Positions 35,968 through 44,619 of a stretch of DNA of 64,000 nt are shown one piece after another (positions within the stretch are counted from its first letter, which is position 1; each line of letters opens with the position of its first letter). The stretch covers positions 1 through 64,000 of the forward strand of contig CANLIL010000007.1 in assembly GCA_947491305.1 (NCBI GenBank), in the 5' to 3' direction. A program made the translations under genes and the position numbers. The DNA is from Flavobacteriales bacterium (GTDB lineage Bacteria; Bacteroidota; Bacteroidia; Flavobacteriales_D; Crocinitomicaceae). The notes under the pieces are model-generated. The model ran no database searches. It had not been told where the DNA came from and saw only the letters and a program-made list of their open reading frames with translations.

Positions 35968-36528
35968 ATGCAACTTATTTTAGGATCAAAATCTCCTCGT
36001 AGAAAAGAATTACTTGCCTTACTCGGTTACCAATTTGAAATTAGAACGAAAGAAACAGATGAATCGTATCCTGAAACTTTAAGCATTGAAGAAATTGCTC
36101 CGTTCATTGCGAATAAAAAAGCGCGTGACTTACTACCAACATTAACAACTGACGAGGTTATTATTTGTGCAGATACAATTGTTGTACTTGGCAATCAAAT
36201 TTTAGGAAAACCAGAAAATGCACAACATGCCATTGAAATGCTGTCTTCGCTTTCAGGGAAAGAACACCAAGTAATTACTGGAGTTGTCATTGCTTCTATT
36301 TCTAAAAAAGTAGTGTTTTCTGTGCAAACACTTGTTCAATTTAAAGCACTTTCAACAGCAAACATTGAACAATATGTTGCAACCAATCAACCATTCGATA
36401 AAGCAGGTTCTTATGGTATTCAAGAATTTATTGGGGCGATTGGAATTGAGCGCATTCAAGGTTCATACAACAATGTTGTTGGCTTACCTACAGCAGAAGT
36501 ATTTGAAGCGCTAAAATCTTTTGAATAA
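35968..36528 (+). CDS. maf: Maf-like nucleoside triphosphate pyrophosphatase
   Basis: 186 residues. The N-terminal SPRRKELLALLGYQFEIR and the mid-protein CADTIVVLGNQILGKPENA are the Maf signatures; GSYGIQEF and the closing VVGLPTAEVFEAL are also conserved. It hydrolyses non-canonical or modified nucleotides (dTTP/UTP class). It follows the UbiA gene by 11 nt. Confidence 0.94.
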   Translation: MQLILGSKSPRRKELLALLGYQFEIRTKETDESYPETLSIEEIAPFIANKKARDLLPTLTTDEVIICADTIVVLGNQILGKPENAQHAIEMLSSLSGKEHQVITGVVIASISKKVVFSVQTLVQFKALSTANIEQYVATNQPFDKAGSYGIQEFIGAIGIERIQGSYNNVVGLPTAEVFEALKSFE

Positions 36529-36556
36529 AAAAAGGCCGATATTTCTATCGACCTTT
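36526..36556 (-). terminator. Terminator between maf and the convergent OmpA gene
   Basis: On the minus strand AAAGGTCGATA and TATCGGCCTTT pair around GAAA, followed by a T-run. It mainly serves the minus-strand OmpA-domain gene; the + strand side has only a weak T-run. Confidence 0.82.
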
Positions 36557-36578
36557 CTGCACTAATTATTTATCACAA

Positions 36579-37763
36579 TTAACGTACTTTAAACGTTACT
36601 CTTCTATTTTTTGCTTGCTTTAAATCATCTTCGTCAACTGTAGAAATCTCTTCATTTGGCAATTCACTTCCTTGTGGGGAAGCAATTAAACGCGCCTCAG
36701 CAATTCCATTTTCAACGAAATAAGTTTGAATAGCATCAACACGTTTTGTTGACATTTCAGCATATTGACCTTTTTCTTTTCCAACTTTATCTTCTTCAGG
36801 ATCACTGTGACCTAAAATCTCCAATTTCATTGTTGGATTTTCTTTCAATGTTTTAACAACGAAATCTAAAGCTTCTTTTCCAGTTGGAGTTACAGTTGAT
36901 TTTCCAAATGCAAAAAACAATTGGTGTTTTTCGATTTTTTGAGTCGGATTCATTTTATCATTCAAATTCACCGCTTTTTGGTAAACTGTTGTTGAGTAAT
37001 TGTCTTGATCAACTTCGATTTGGCAATCACATTTGTCTTTTTTACCTAATAACTCAACAGATACATCATCAATGTAATAGTATGCTGCAACAATTTGATT
37101 GATTTTCAAATCTTTGTTCTTACGATTCGTTTCTGAACTTGTATTTGCATCTGGGTAAAAATTCCCAATAGTAATAAATTTCTCACCACCTGTTGCTTCG
37201 TATATTCCACAAACTTGATCCCAATTGTACATTTGGTTGATTTTTTTGGTCTCGTTGTTAGCATGAAGAACGTGCGCAACATCTTTAATGATTCCTTTAT
37301 CCTCTGTACCAAATTGTTTTTTAGAAAAATTAATTCCAATTTGATTACAAGCATATTTTGAACCATCCGCCAATGACAAGCTAAATTTTACACAGTAACG
37401 CATTCCTTTTTTCAAAGGCGTACTTAATTTAGTCATCAAATAAGATCTAGGCACTTTATTTCCAACTGAAAAAGCAACAATTCCAGCATAATTAGAACCT
37501 TCTTTTGCATCTTCTTTTCCATACATATTGTCTGGAACGTTGATTTCTAAAACTTTACCTGGAACAAACAAATCTGCTTGAACAGCTGTTGGAGACGTCC
37601 AACCTGTAGCACTTGAAATAGCACCAACTTTTTTAATTTTTCCTTCAGTTGCTTCGAAACTTCCGTTAGGAACTAAATTTTCTTGAGCAATTGCATTCAA
37701 TGTACTTAGTCCTAAAACTAAAACGGTACTAATGCGCATCATTTTTTTAGAAACGTATTTCAT
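36579..37763 (-). CDS. OmpA-family outer-membrane protein with N-terminal carbohydrate-binding-like domain
   Basis: 394 residues. Signal peptide within [20 protein letters not shown]; the start at 37763 lies inside the end of hemE (17-nt overlap), and the internal Met8 or Met9 are alternatives. Residues about 30-240 begin [19 protein letters not shown], a pattern of galactose-binding-like beta sandwiches. The C-terminal OmpA domain ([42 protein letters not shown]) anchors to peptidoglycan. Two cysteines in [11 protein letters not shown] separate the domains. Confidence 0.88.
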   Translation of the reverse strand: MKYVSKKMMRISTVLVLGLSTLNAIAQENLVPNGSFEATEGKIKKVGAISSATGWTSPTAVQADLFVPGKVLEINVPDNMYGKEDAKEGSNYAGIVAFSVGNKVPRSYLMTKLSTPLKKGMRYCVKFSLSLADGSKYACNQIGINFSKKQFGTEDKGIIKDVAHVLHANNETKKINQMYNWDQVCGIYEATGGEKFITIGNFYPDANTSSETNRKNKDLKINQIVAAYYYIDDVSVELLGKKDKCDCQIEVDQDNYSTTVYQKAVNLNDKMNPTQKIEKHQLFFAFGKSTVTPTGKEALDFVVKTLKENPTMKLEILGHSDPEEDKVGKEKGQYAEMSTKRVDAIQTYFVENGIAEARLIASPQGSELPNEEISTVDEDDLKQAKNRRVTFKVR

Positions 37764-38784
37764 AATTTTTAACTGTTTTTATAAATGTTTTAACCTTTTC
37801 AGGATCAATGTCTGGATATACTCCGTGACCCAAATTTACAATATGTCTTTGACTTTCAAAGCGATTCAACATATTTATTGTAGATTTTTCTACTTCAGCA
37901 TGTGATGCATACAACGCACATGGGTCTAAATTCCCTTGTAAAGTCCTTGTTTCACCTACTTCTTTACGAATTGCAACAGCATCCATATTCCAATCCAATC
38001 CGATCGTGTTACAATTCAATTTTGCTAAATCATTCACAGAATTAATTGCTCCTTTTGAAAAAAGTGTCAACGGAACCTCATTGATTGCATTGGCGATTTT
38101 ATCCAAATACCGTAAACCAAATTCTGCATATTGTTCCGTACCCAAAATTCCTGCCCAAGAGTCAAATAGCTGCAACATTTGAGCACCTGCATTCACTTGT
38201 GCTTTCAAATAGCTGATGGTTACATCTGTAATACGATTCAATAATTCATGTGCCAACGTTGGATTGGTATACAACATTTTACGCGATTCAGAAAACGTTT
38301 TAGAACCTTTCCCTTCCACCATGTAACAAAAAATTGTCCATGGAGCACCAGCAAATCCAATTAAAGGAACACGTCCATTCAATTCTTTTTTGGTAAGGCG
38401 AATGGCTTCAAGTACGTACCCTAATCGATCTTCAATATCGAAATTAGTTTCAGCATATTTTAAATCATCCATTGTTTGAATAGTTTTTTCAAACCAAGGA
38501 CCTTTTTGTTCTAACATTTGATATTCCAAGCCCATCGCTTCTGGAACGACTAAAATATCAGAGAAAATAATTGCCGCATCAACATCCAAGATATCAACTG
38601 GTTGAATGGTAACCTCAGCCGCAAATTCTGGTGTTTCCACCAATTCTTTAAACCCAGAAAGTTTCGAACGAACCGCTCTGTATTCAGGTAAAATTCGTCC
38701 AGCTTGTCGCATCAACCAAACAGGATAACGCTCAATGGCTTCTCCTCTTGCAGCGCGTAATATTAAATCATTTTTTAATTCCAT
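37747..38784 (-). CDS. hemE: Uroporphyrinogen decarboxylase
   Basis: 345 residues from the ATG at 38784 ([20 protein letters not shown]). A further upstream ATG at 38802 overlaps the promoter -7 box and is rejected. Signatures: [19 protein letters not shown] near residue 22 and [20 protein letters not shown] near 140. HemE decarboxylates uroporphyrinogen III to coproporphyrinogen III in haem synthesis. The gene overlaps the downstream OmpA-domain gene by 17 nt. A leaderless mRNA is likely. Confidence 0.96.
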   Translation of the reverse strand: MELKNDLILRAARGEAIERYPVWLMRQAGRILPEYRAVRSKLSGFKELVETPEFAAEVTIQPVDILDVDAAIIFSDILVVPEAMGLEYQMLEQKGPWFEKTIQTMDDLKYAETNFDIEDRLGYVLEAIRLTKKELNGRVPLIGFAGAPWTIFCYMVEGKGSKTFSESRKMLYTNPTLAHELLNRITDVTISYLKAQVNAGAQMLQLFDSWAGILGTEQYAEFGLRYLDKIANAINEVPLTLFSKGAINSVNDLAKLNCNTIGLDWNMDAVAIRKEVGETRTLQGNLDPCALYASHAEVEKSTINMLNRFESQRHIVNLGHGVYPDIDPEKVKTFIKTVKNYEIRF

Positions 38785-38789
38785 TGGAG

Positions 38790-38797
38790 CAAAGATA
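38790..38797 (-). promoter_or_regulatory. -7 element five bases before the hemE start codon
   Basis: On the minus strand TATCTTTG is followed by CTCCA and ATG. It decides the hemE start at 38784 and predicts a leaderless or nearly leaderless transcript. Confidence 0.65.
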
Positions 38798-38824
38798 AGC
38801 AATCATTTTTTTTTATGGTAGAAC

Positions 38825-39490
38825 TTACCATTGAATTTCAGTCAAACCATGTTGCTTTAAATAATGATTGGTTTTAGAAAATGGTTTTGAACCAAAAAAA
38901 CCTCGATAAGCAGCTAATGGCGATGGATGTGGAGCTGTTAATATCAAATGTTTCGTTCCATCAATCAAACGCGTTTTACTTTGAGCATGCGCTCCCCACA
39001 AAATAAAAACTAAATGCTCTTTATTCGATGATAGCATTTCAATTACTGCATCTGTAAACAATTCCCAACCAAAGTGACCATGACTACCTGGCTTACCTTC
39101 TTCAACCGTTAATGCTGTATTCAATAACAAGACACCCTGTTCTGCCCAAGGCTCTAAATTACCCGACAAAAGAATTGAACGTTTTACATCTTCTTGAAGT
39201 TCTTTGAAAATATTGATTAAACTTTTAGGATTTTTTTTCAAAGATGGATCAACTGAAAAACACAAACCATTGGCATGTCCAATTGTTGGATAGGGATCTT
39301 GACCTAAAATAATGACTTTTGTTGCTTCAAACGAACATTTTCCAAATGCATTAAACACTAACTCTTTTGAAGGAAAGACTTGTATATCCTCTGAAGCATA
39401 AGCCTTTTCGACGCATTGCATTAAAGTTAAAAAATAAGATTTTTCAACTTCAGACATTAATTGATTTTTCCACGATTGAGGTAATTCCAT
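38825..39490 (-). CDS. ung: Uracil-DNA glycosylase, family 1
   Basis: 221 residues. The water-activating motif reads GQDPYPTIGHANGLCFSV: the catalytic Asp is kept, but the usual His after DPY is Pro. The uracil-recognition and DNA-intercalation motif HPSPLAAYRGFFGSKPFSKT is normal. It excises uracil from DNA to start base-excision repair. It lies 40 nt upstream of hemE with its own -7 box. Confidence 0.95.
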   Translation of the reverse strand: MELPQSWKNQLMSEVEKSYFLTLMQCVEKAYASEDIQVFPSKELVFNAFGKCSFEATKVIILGQDPYPTIGHANGLCFSVDPSLKKNPKSLINIFKELQEDVKRSILLSGNLEPWAEQGVLLLNTALTVEEGKPGSHGHFGWELFTDAVIEMLSSNKEHLVFILWGAHAQSKTRLIDGTKHLILTAPHPSPLAAYRGFFGSKPFSKTNHYLKQHGLTEIQW

Positions 39491-39507
39491 GCTTTGTTAA
39501 TTCTTCT

Positions 39508-39515
39508 CAAATTTA
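39508..39515 (-). promoter_or_regulatory. -7 element of ung
   Basis: On the minus strand TAAATTTG matches TAnnTTTG, 17 nt before the ung ATG. A weak TTG lies 15 nt further upstream. Confidence 0.5.
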
Positions 39516-39561
39516 CATTTTTTAATCTTTCAATTGATGCATTAACAATGAATGCTCTATA

Positions 39562-39589
39562 TTTGTGACAATCTGTTATTGTATTTTTG
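39562..39589 (+). promoter_or_regulatory. Promoter of the lipoprotein gene at 39607
   Basis: TTTG (39562-39565) and TATTTTTG (39582-39589) are 16 nt apart, close to the consensus spacing. The predicted leader is about 12 nt. Confidence 0.6.
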
Positions 39590-39606
39590 CATTTTAATTC
39601 CAACTC

Positions 39607-40374
39607 ATGAAAAATATCTTTCTTTTATTAATTATAGTTCAAACGTTCGTTGCTTGTAACAATGAAGCAAACAAACCAATTGAAAAAGAAACTAAACCTG
39701 AAACAGCAACAAAAAAGTTATCAGTTGAAGAACAAGCAAAAACACATATAATGCGTGCATTATCAATTCCATCGAATGAAAAATTCACCTACACGATTTA
39801 CAAAGAACATTTAGACGGCGATGATAAAATAGATGCCATTATCACGCTTAATCGTTTTGAAAATGCTAAAAGCGACGCTGTAAAATCCCCTAATCCTGCT
39901 TTGTACTCAAAATTTGGTTACATGGGATATTACAATTTTATCTTCTATTACGATGGGGAATTAAATTTGATTTCTCCTCAAATTGTCGTTGCTTCTAATG
40001 CAAACGTTCCACTAAAAGTAAGCTTTGAAAATGTTTATTCATTAGCATATAAAGATGCAATAGTCGAATACCATGTTTCGAATGCAGGTTACAGAGAATA
40101 CTTTACAATTGTCAATCATACGCCAAAAAGTTATTTCAAATGGAAAAATTTTGACGGAGTATTAAAAGGAACACAAGAAGCTTTTACGTTTAGCTATTCC
40201 GACGGAACAATGGGACCGCTGAAAGATATTTTAATCTATAAAGCCAACTTCCAACAACCTTCTGCAGGAACAGATCCAAATACCTATGAACCAAAACTTG
40301 CAGCTTCAAAAGAATTAGCTTACCGCTTCTTTTATCATACTGAGACAGATAAGTATATGACTAAGAATAAGTAA
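39607..40374 (+). CDS. Uncharacterised lipoprotein
   Basis: 255 residues. The signal sequence MKNIFLLLIIVQTFVACNNE ends in a lipobox with Cys17. A Lys/Glu-rich linker follows, then a domain of about 200 residues with alternating beta strands (YTIYKEHLDGDDKIDAIITL, YMGYYNFIFYYDGELNLISP, YEPKLAASKELAYRFFYHT). I do not recognise the family. The DGDDKIDAIITLNR segment resembles a calcium-type D-rich loop of FG-GAP-like repeats, but only one is seen. It has its own promoter and no clear terminator. Confidence 0.8.
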   Translation: MKNIFLLLIIVQTFVACNNEANKPIEKETKPETATKKLSVEEQAKTHIMRALSIPSNEKFTYTIYKEHLDGDDKIDAIITLNRFENAKSDAVKSPNPALYSKFGYMGYYNFIFYYDGELNLISPQIVVASNANVPLKVSFENVYSLAYKDAIVEYHVSNAGYREYFTIVNHTPKSYFKWKNFDGVLKGTQEAFTFSYSDGTMGPLKDILIYKANFQQPSAGTDPNTYEPKLAASKELAYRFFYHTETDKYMTKNK

Positions 40375-40803
40375 GGATTAACAATTTTCTATGATCGAAG
40401 AATAATTGTACTTAGCGCGAAGCACCTAATCCAAATCGCAAGCGCAAGAACCCCTAAATTTTCCAAGATTTAGCCATGAAGCATGCGTAATTGCGCCCAA
40501 GCCCATGCGATAGCATTGGCTGATCAGGGCAAAGCATGCAGCAATGCGAAATTGGCGATTTTCATGAAACGCAGTGGAATGAAAAAAATCCTAAGAAAAT
40601 TTGAAATGCACTTTTTACAAATAAGTGTTTATTTTTTTTATAGAATTTGTGAGGTCACTTCGTTTAGTTGTTTCTTTTTTTGCTAAGGAAAAAAGAAAGA
40701 AGAAATTATTTAATTTAAGTTTATAAGCTTGTGCATACAAAAACACTCAAAAAAAAGTGGCTATTTTTCAATAGCCACTTTCGTTATTTTAATAATTCTC
40801 CCA
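40375..40803 (+). other. 429-nt gap with an unusual GC-richer block, possibly an interspersed repeat
   Basis: Bases about 40410-40580 are richer in GC than the neighbouring intergenic DNA and contain clustered GCATGC, CATGCG, GCGC and TGATCA words. A weak reading frame (40483-40686, 67 codons) runs through it without any coding look. An imperfect inverted repeat (TTTCTTTTTTTGC / GGAAAAAAGAAA, 40670-40699) follows, then the terminator of the TonB receptor gene. I see no convincing gene; an interspersed repeat or small RNA is possible. Confidence 0.4.
40749..40782 (-). terminator. Terminator of the haem-type TonB receptor gene
   Basis: On the minus strand AAAGTGGCTATT and AATAGCCACTTT form a strong stem with a GAAA-like loop followed by eight T residues. 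Confidence 0.92.
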
Positions 40804-43224
40804 TCAAAAATTCCCTCTCAAAGTAACAATAAAGTTTCTGCCTGGAGCTGAAATATTAGAAGCAAAAACGCGGTAATTTTGATCTAACATATTTTCACAC
40901 GCTACTTGTACACCAATAAATTTATTGAATTGGTAATTCACTTTTGCATTTACTGTAAACCAAGATGGCATTCCAGTTGGTAAAGCATAAGCCTCATTAT
41001 CTTCTCCTGAATTACTGTAATCAGAAATATTTTTAGCACCACTGTAATTCACAAATAAATCTCCTTTGAATTTTTTGTCGATTACTTGTAAACCAAATTT
41101 ACCAAATACAGGAGGAATGTGATCTAATGGAACGATACCATTATCTGAAACGATACGAGCATGCGTATAGTTATAGGTTGCGTAATAGTTTACATTGTAA
41201 TTTATTCGTCCATTAATCGCCAATTCTAAGCCATACATAAATGCTTTGTTCGCATTTGTTGTTGCAACAACTTGACTCATTGTTCCACCATATAAAATAG
41301 AATCTTGACCATTATACGTAAAGTTTTGAGTCGTTAATGCATTTCTATACCATGTGTAATAACCAGTTGCTTGAATATTAAATTCATCACTAAATCGATG
41401 TCCAATTCCAACTTCGCCATTGTAGGTGTATTCTGGTTTTAAATTGGCATTTGGAACAGTTATTTTTCCAGGAGTTGATTCAAATACTTTACTCAAATCA
41501 TCCACATTTGGCGCTCTAAATCCAGTTGAAAAAACAGCTGTCAAACGAGTTTCTAATGAAGGCATGTAAATGATTCCAATATTTCCATTCAATGCACTGT
41601 TGTTTTGATTTGCATCTTTGAAAGGGAAATTAAAAAATGTAGTATCAGTAAATTTTGCATTAAGTCCAACATTCGAGAAACGTAAACCATCATTTAATAT
41701 TAATTTATCTGAAATTTCCCACGTATGCGTTGCATAAACAGCAACTGATTGCATAGAAGCACCTCCAGAAGCATACCGCGTATCCAACGGAGATTCAACT
41801 GCTGTAGTTATGTTTTTTGTAAATGCTGTTGAGTTAACAGAATTGTACCAACCCTCAACGCCATAACGTACTTCATGATTTCCAATTCCTTTGGAAAAAT
41901 CTAAATTTGCACTGTACACATTTAAATTTTCAACGCGGTGATTTTGATTATTGTTGTTGAATTTACGATCAATTCTACTTTCTTCAATTTGCTGATACGC
42001 TAAAATAAAACGTGCTTCGTCATAGAATTTTGTTGGTTTTGATAACTCAAGCATGTATGATGTCAATAGCCTTTTTTGAGGGCCATAATACCATTCTGCA
42101 AATTTTGGTTTAGAACCTGAAAGCAAGGTTAAACGATCGTAGCGGTCAATGTTCGATGAAGTAGAATATTGTAAATTAACCGTATGCTTCACATTTGCAT
42201 TTTGTTGGTATAAGAATTTTTGTAAGATATCGTACTGAGAATAACCTGAACCAACTTGAAGATTCGTGTCTGTGTTCATCACCATCGAATCCTTTCCATT
42301 AATTCTCTCTGAATACCACGTTCTTGCGCCGAAATTACCGACTTCAGTTGCTCTGTATGCACCCTGACGTAAATCACCAAATTTAGAATACGTAAACGAT
42401 GTTAATGATCCGAATTTTTTACCGCCAACTGCAACATCCGCATGCGCCGCATAACCAGAAACAGCAGACATGTAACGCGTATATGCATTTGATTTCACCA
42501 CTAACTTACCATTATTAGATAATAGAGGGTTTTTAGTTGTAAATGACATTACTCCGCCAAGAGCATCCGAACCGTAAACAACCGATCCAGGACCATAAAC
42601 GATTTCAACACGATCCATGATGGCATTGTCTAAGGTCAACACATTTTGTAAATGTCCGCCTCGATAAATTGCATTGTTCATTCGAACTCCATCAACAACC
42701 ATCAACACTTTATTGGTTTCAAATCCACGAATTATCGGACTTCCGCCACCTAATTGTGATTTTTGAACCATCACATTTCCTGAATTAGCCAACACATCAG
42801 CAGTAGATGATTGATTCATATCTTGGATTTCTCGCGCAGAAAGAACTTGAATCTTTTGAGAAACATCTTTTTTCTTTTCTTCAAAACGACTCGCTGAAAT
42901 AACAACTTCATCCAATTGATTGAAGTTTTCGACCATTTTAACGGTATAATTCAAGCTTTTTAACCGATCTAAACTTGTATAATACAAATCAAAACTAGGG
43001 TGTCTAAAATAAATATCTTGCGTTGGCGCACAATCTTTCACGTTTATGATGCCATCTTCACCAGATACTGCAAAAGGATAGCCTTCGTTTGATTTAAAGA
43101 TTTGAACATTTGACAAAGGCTGAAGCGTATGTTGATCTACAACAGTAATTTTTTGTGTTTGTAATTGCGCTTGAACACTTATAAATAAGCACATACAAAC
43201 GAAAAGTAACTTAATTTTTTTCAT
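40804..43224 (-). CDS. TonB-dependent receptor, haem/haemoglobin-receptor-like
   Basis: 806 residues with signal peptide MKKIKLLFVCMCLFISVQAQ. A short carboxypeptidase-regulatory-like domain precedes the plug. The plug holds SPIIRGFETNKVLMVVDGVR, MNNAIYRGGHLQNVLTLDNA and IVYGPGSVVYGSDALGGVMS, which is the pattern of the TonB haemoglobin/transferrin/haem receptor group. The barrel ends in VTLRGNF. The substrate is inferred only. It follows, 101 nt downstream of, a membrane-anchored protein of unknown function; a palindrome lies in its upstream region. Confidence 0.88.
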   Translation of the reverse strand: MKKIKLLFVCMCLFISVQAQLQTQKITVVDQHTLQPLSNVQIFKSNEGYPFAVSGEDGIINVKDCAPTQDIYFRHPSFDLYYTSLDRLKSLNYTVKMVENFNQLDEVVISASRFEEKKKDVSQKIQVLSAREIQDMNQSSTADVLANSGNVMVQKSQLGGGSPIIRGFETNKVLMVVDGVRMNNAIYRGGHLQNVLTLDNAIMDRVEIVYGPGSVVYGSDALGGVMSFTTKNPLLSNNGKLVVKSNAYTRYMSAVSGYAAHADVAVGGKKFGSLTSFTYSKFGDLRQGAYRATEVGNFGARTWYSERINGKDSMVMNTDTNLQVGSGYSQYDILQKFLYQQNANVKHTVNLQYSTSSNIDRYDRLTLLSGSKPKFAEWYYGPQKRLLTSYMLELSKPTKFYDEARFILAYQQIEESRIDRKFNNNNQNHRVENLNVYSANLDFSKGIGNHEVRYGVEGWYNSVNSTAFTKNITTAVESPLDTRYASGGASMQSVAVYATHTWEISDKLILNDGLRFSNVGLNAKFTDTTFFNFPFKDANQNNSALNGNIGIIYMPSLETRLTAVFSTGFRAPNVDDLSKVFESTPGKITVPNANLKPEYTYNGEVGIGHRFSDEFNIQATGYYTWYRNALTTQNFTYNGQDSILYGGTMSQVVATTNANKAFMYGLELAINGRINYNVNYYATYNYTHARIVSDNGIVPLDHIPPVFGKFGLQVIDKKFKGDLFVNYSGAKNISDYSNSGEDNEAYALPTGMPSWFTVNAKVNYQFNKFIGVQVACENMLDQNYRVFASNISAPGRNFIVTLRGNF

Positions 43225-43252
43225 TTTAATTTTTTAATTCAAAAATCGGTCA

Positions 43253-43269
43253 GCTGAATAATATTCAGC
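43253..43269. repeat. Palindrome upstream of the TonB receptor gene
   Basis: GCTGAAT (43253-43259), AAT loop, ATTCAGC (43263-43269): a perfect 7-bp inverted repeat 29 nt before the start codon. TTCGAA occurs twice further upstream (near 43307 and 43317). It may be an operator for metal or haem control, but no known consensus was matched. Confidence 0.4.
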
Positions 43270-43325
43270 AACCAGTATTATTCAAACATCCATTTATGTT
43301 GAATGATTCGAACGCATTCGAATGT

Positions 43326-43868
43326 TTATGAAATAAAAAATGAATTGGGTGGTGGTGTTTCAATTGATGGATCTATTGTCTCCAATTGAAACGTGTATTG
43401 AAAAAAATCTTTTAAATGTAGAATTGGTAGGGATTTTTCAAGCGTGAAATTAACTTCGTTTAATACAAAGGGAACTTGAATAATTTTAAAAAATTTACTC
43501 AACGATTGCGAATTTTTTTCATCACCCAAATTGGATGAAACGTACTGTTTTAAATCTTTGAACAATTGCGTTTCTTGATCATCGGAAACACATTTAAAGT
43601 AATGAATGCCTTTTTTGGATGTTCCTCTGTAAACAACATCATACAAGTGTCCATCTAATTCAAACTCATGCTTTTTATGCCAAACTAATTCCTTGATTTC
43701 TTTCTGATTGAATTGGAATGCAATCAATTGTTTTTGAGGCACTCCCAGCTTAATCAAACTTTTTAATTCCTTTTTTATCTTGAATTTTGAAAATTCAAAA
43801 TAGCCAACAAACCCGATCAGTTGCCAACTTATGATACCAAAAAGAAGAAAAGATAAAATTCGTCTCAC
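43326..43868 (-). CDS. Membrane-anchored protein of unknown function beside a TonB receptor
   Basis: 180 residues beginning at a GTG (43868). One N-terminal hydrophobic segment (ILSFLLFGIISWQLIGFVGY) is followed by a probably periplasmic region with KHEFELDGHLYDVVYRGTS and YFKCVSDDQETQLFKDLKQY. Similar short proteins occur next to metal- or haem-type TonB receptors in Bacteroidota, to my recollection; no function is known to me. The -7 promoter box ends 4 nt before the GTG, so the mRNA is probably leaderless. Confidence 0.75.
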   Translation of the reverse strand: MRRILSFLLFGIISWQLIGFVGYFEFSKFKIKKELKSLIKLGVPQKQLIAFQFNQKEIKELVWHKKHEFELDGHLYDVVYRGTSKKGIHYFKCVSDDQETQLFKDLKQYVSSNLGDEKNSQSLSKFFKIIQVPFVLNEVNFTLEKSLPILHLKDFFQYTFQLETIDPSIETPPPNSFFIS

Positions 43869-43872
43869 AAAA

Positions 43873-43888
43873 CAAATGTATATATTTG
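43873..43888. promoter_or_regulatory. Bidirectional promoter core with two abutting -7 boxes
   Basis: The palindrome CAAATGTATATATTTG contains TACATTTG on the minus strand (43873-43880), for the gene at 43868, and TATATTTG on the plus strand (43881-43888), for the esterase. The boxes touch without a gap. No -33 TTTG is seen on either side. Confidence 0.55.
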
Positions 43889-43924
43889 ATTTCGATTACT
43901 AAAATTTATGCTCAAAAAGTTAAC

Positions 43925-44551
43925 ATGAAGCACTATTTAGAAGCACCTTCAACCTTTCGCTATGTCACACATGGTTCTGAAAAAGCACCTCATTTATTAA
44001 TCGTTTTACATGGTTATGGCCAATTAGCCGAATATTTCATTCAAAAATTCACCCACTTAGATTCCGATTTTTTCATCGTTGCGCCTGAAGGAATGCATCG
44101 TTTTTACTTGAAAGGAAGTAGTGGCCGCGTCGGAGCTTCATGGATGACAAAAGAAGAACGTCAATTAGACATTCAGACGAATTTGAATTGGCTCAATACC
44201 TTATTAGCAAAATTGACGTCCGTAAATACCTATCAAAAAATCAGTTTATTGGGATTTTCTCAAGGTGGAGCCACTGCAGCTCGTTGGTTTCATGCTACGA
44301 ACCAATTTGATCATTTCATCAGTTGGGCCAGTGTTTTTCCTCCGGATTTAGAACAGGAGCTAACTATAACACCAAACGCTACAAAAACCAACTTTTTTGT
44401 CATTGGAACCAACGATGAATTTGTAACACCAGATGAACAAACAAACTTGATTCAATCCTACCAATTGAAAGGCTACCAAACGATTGTTTACGAAGGAACA
44501 CATGCGATTGATTCAGCGTGTTTACAAAAATTAACAACTGCCATCAAATAA
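43925..44551 (+). CDS. Carboxylesterase/phospholipase-type alpha/beta hydrolase
   Basis: 208 residues from the ATG at 43925 (MKHYLEAPSTFRYVTHGSEK). An earlier in-frame start at 43886 lies in the promoter -7 box and is rejected. LLIVLHGYGQLAEYF supplies the oxyanion hole, LLGFSQGGATAARWF the nucleophile Ser (GFSQG), IGTNDEFVTPDE the Asp and THAID the His. The family includes small serine esterases. No signal peptide, so cytoplasmic. lolA follows after 68 nt. Confidence 0.88.
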   Translation: MKHYLEAPSTFRYVTHGSEKAPHLLIVLHGYGQLAEYFIQKFTHLDSDFFIVAPEGMHRFYLKGSSGRVGASWMTKEERQLDIQTNLNWLNTLLAKLTSVNTYQKISLLGFSQGGATAARWFHATNQFDHFISWASVFPPDLEQELTITPNATKTNFFVIGTNDEFVTPDEQTNLIQSYQLKGYQTIVYEGTHAIDSACLQKLTTAIK

Positions 44552-44619
44552 TTTTATTTATTACCACGTTATTTGTTACAATTTCTGATATTTGCACTGA
44601 AATTTAATACATACAATAG

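Noticed and set aside
38785-38802. Upstream ATG of hemE at 38802
   Set aside because: It overlaps the TATCTTTG -7 box, so it would not be transcribed; the ATG at 38784 gives the normal family N-terminus.
40483-40686. 67-codon open frame in the 40.4-40.8 kb gap
   Set aside because: It has no domain, no promoter at its start and odd composition; it looks like part of a non-coding repeat.
44572-44594. Possible lolA promoter (GATATTTG after TTTG)
   Set aside because: The first base does not match TAnnTTTG and the spacing to TTTG is only 11 nt.
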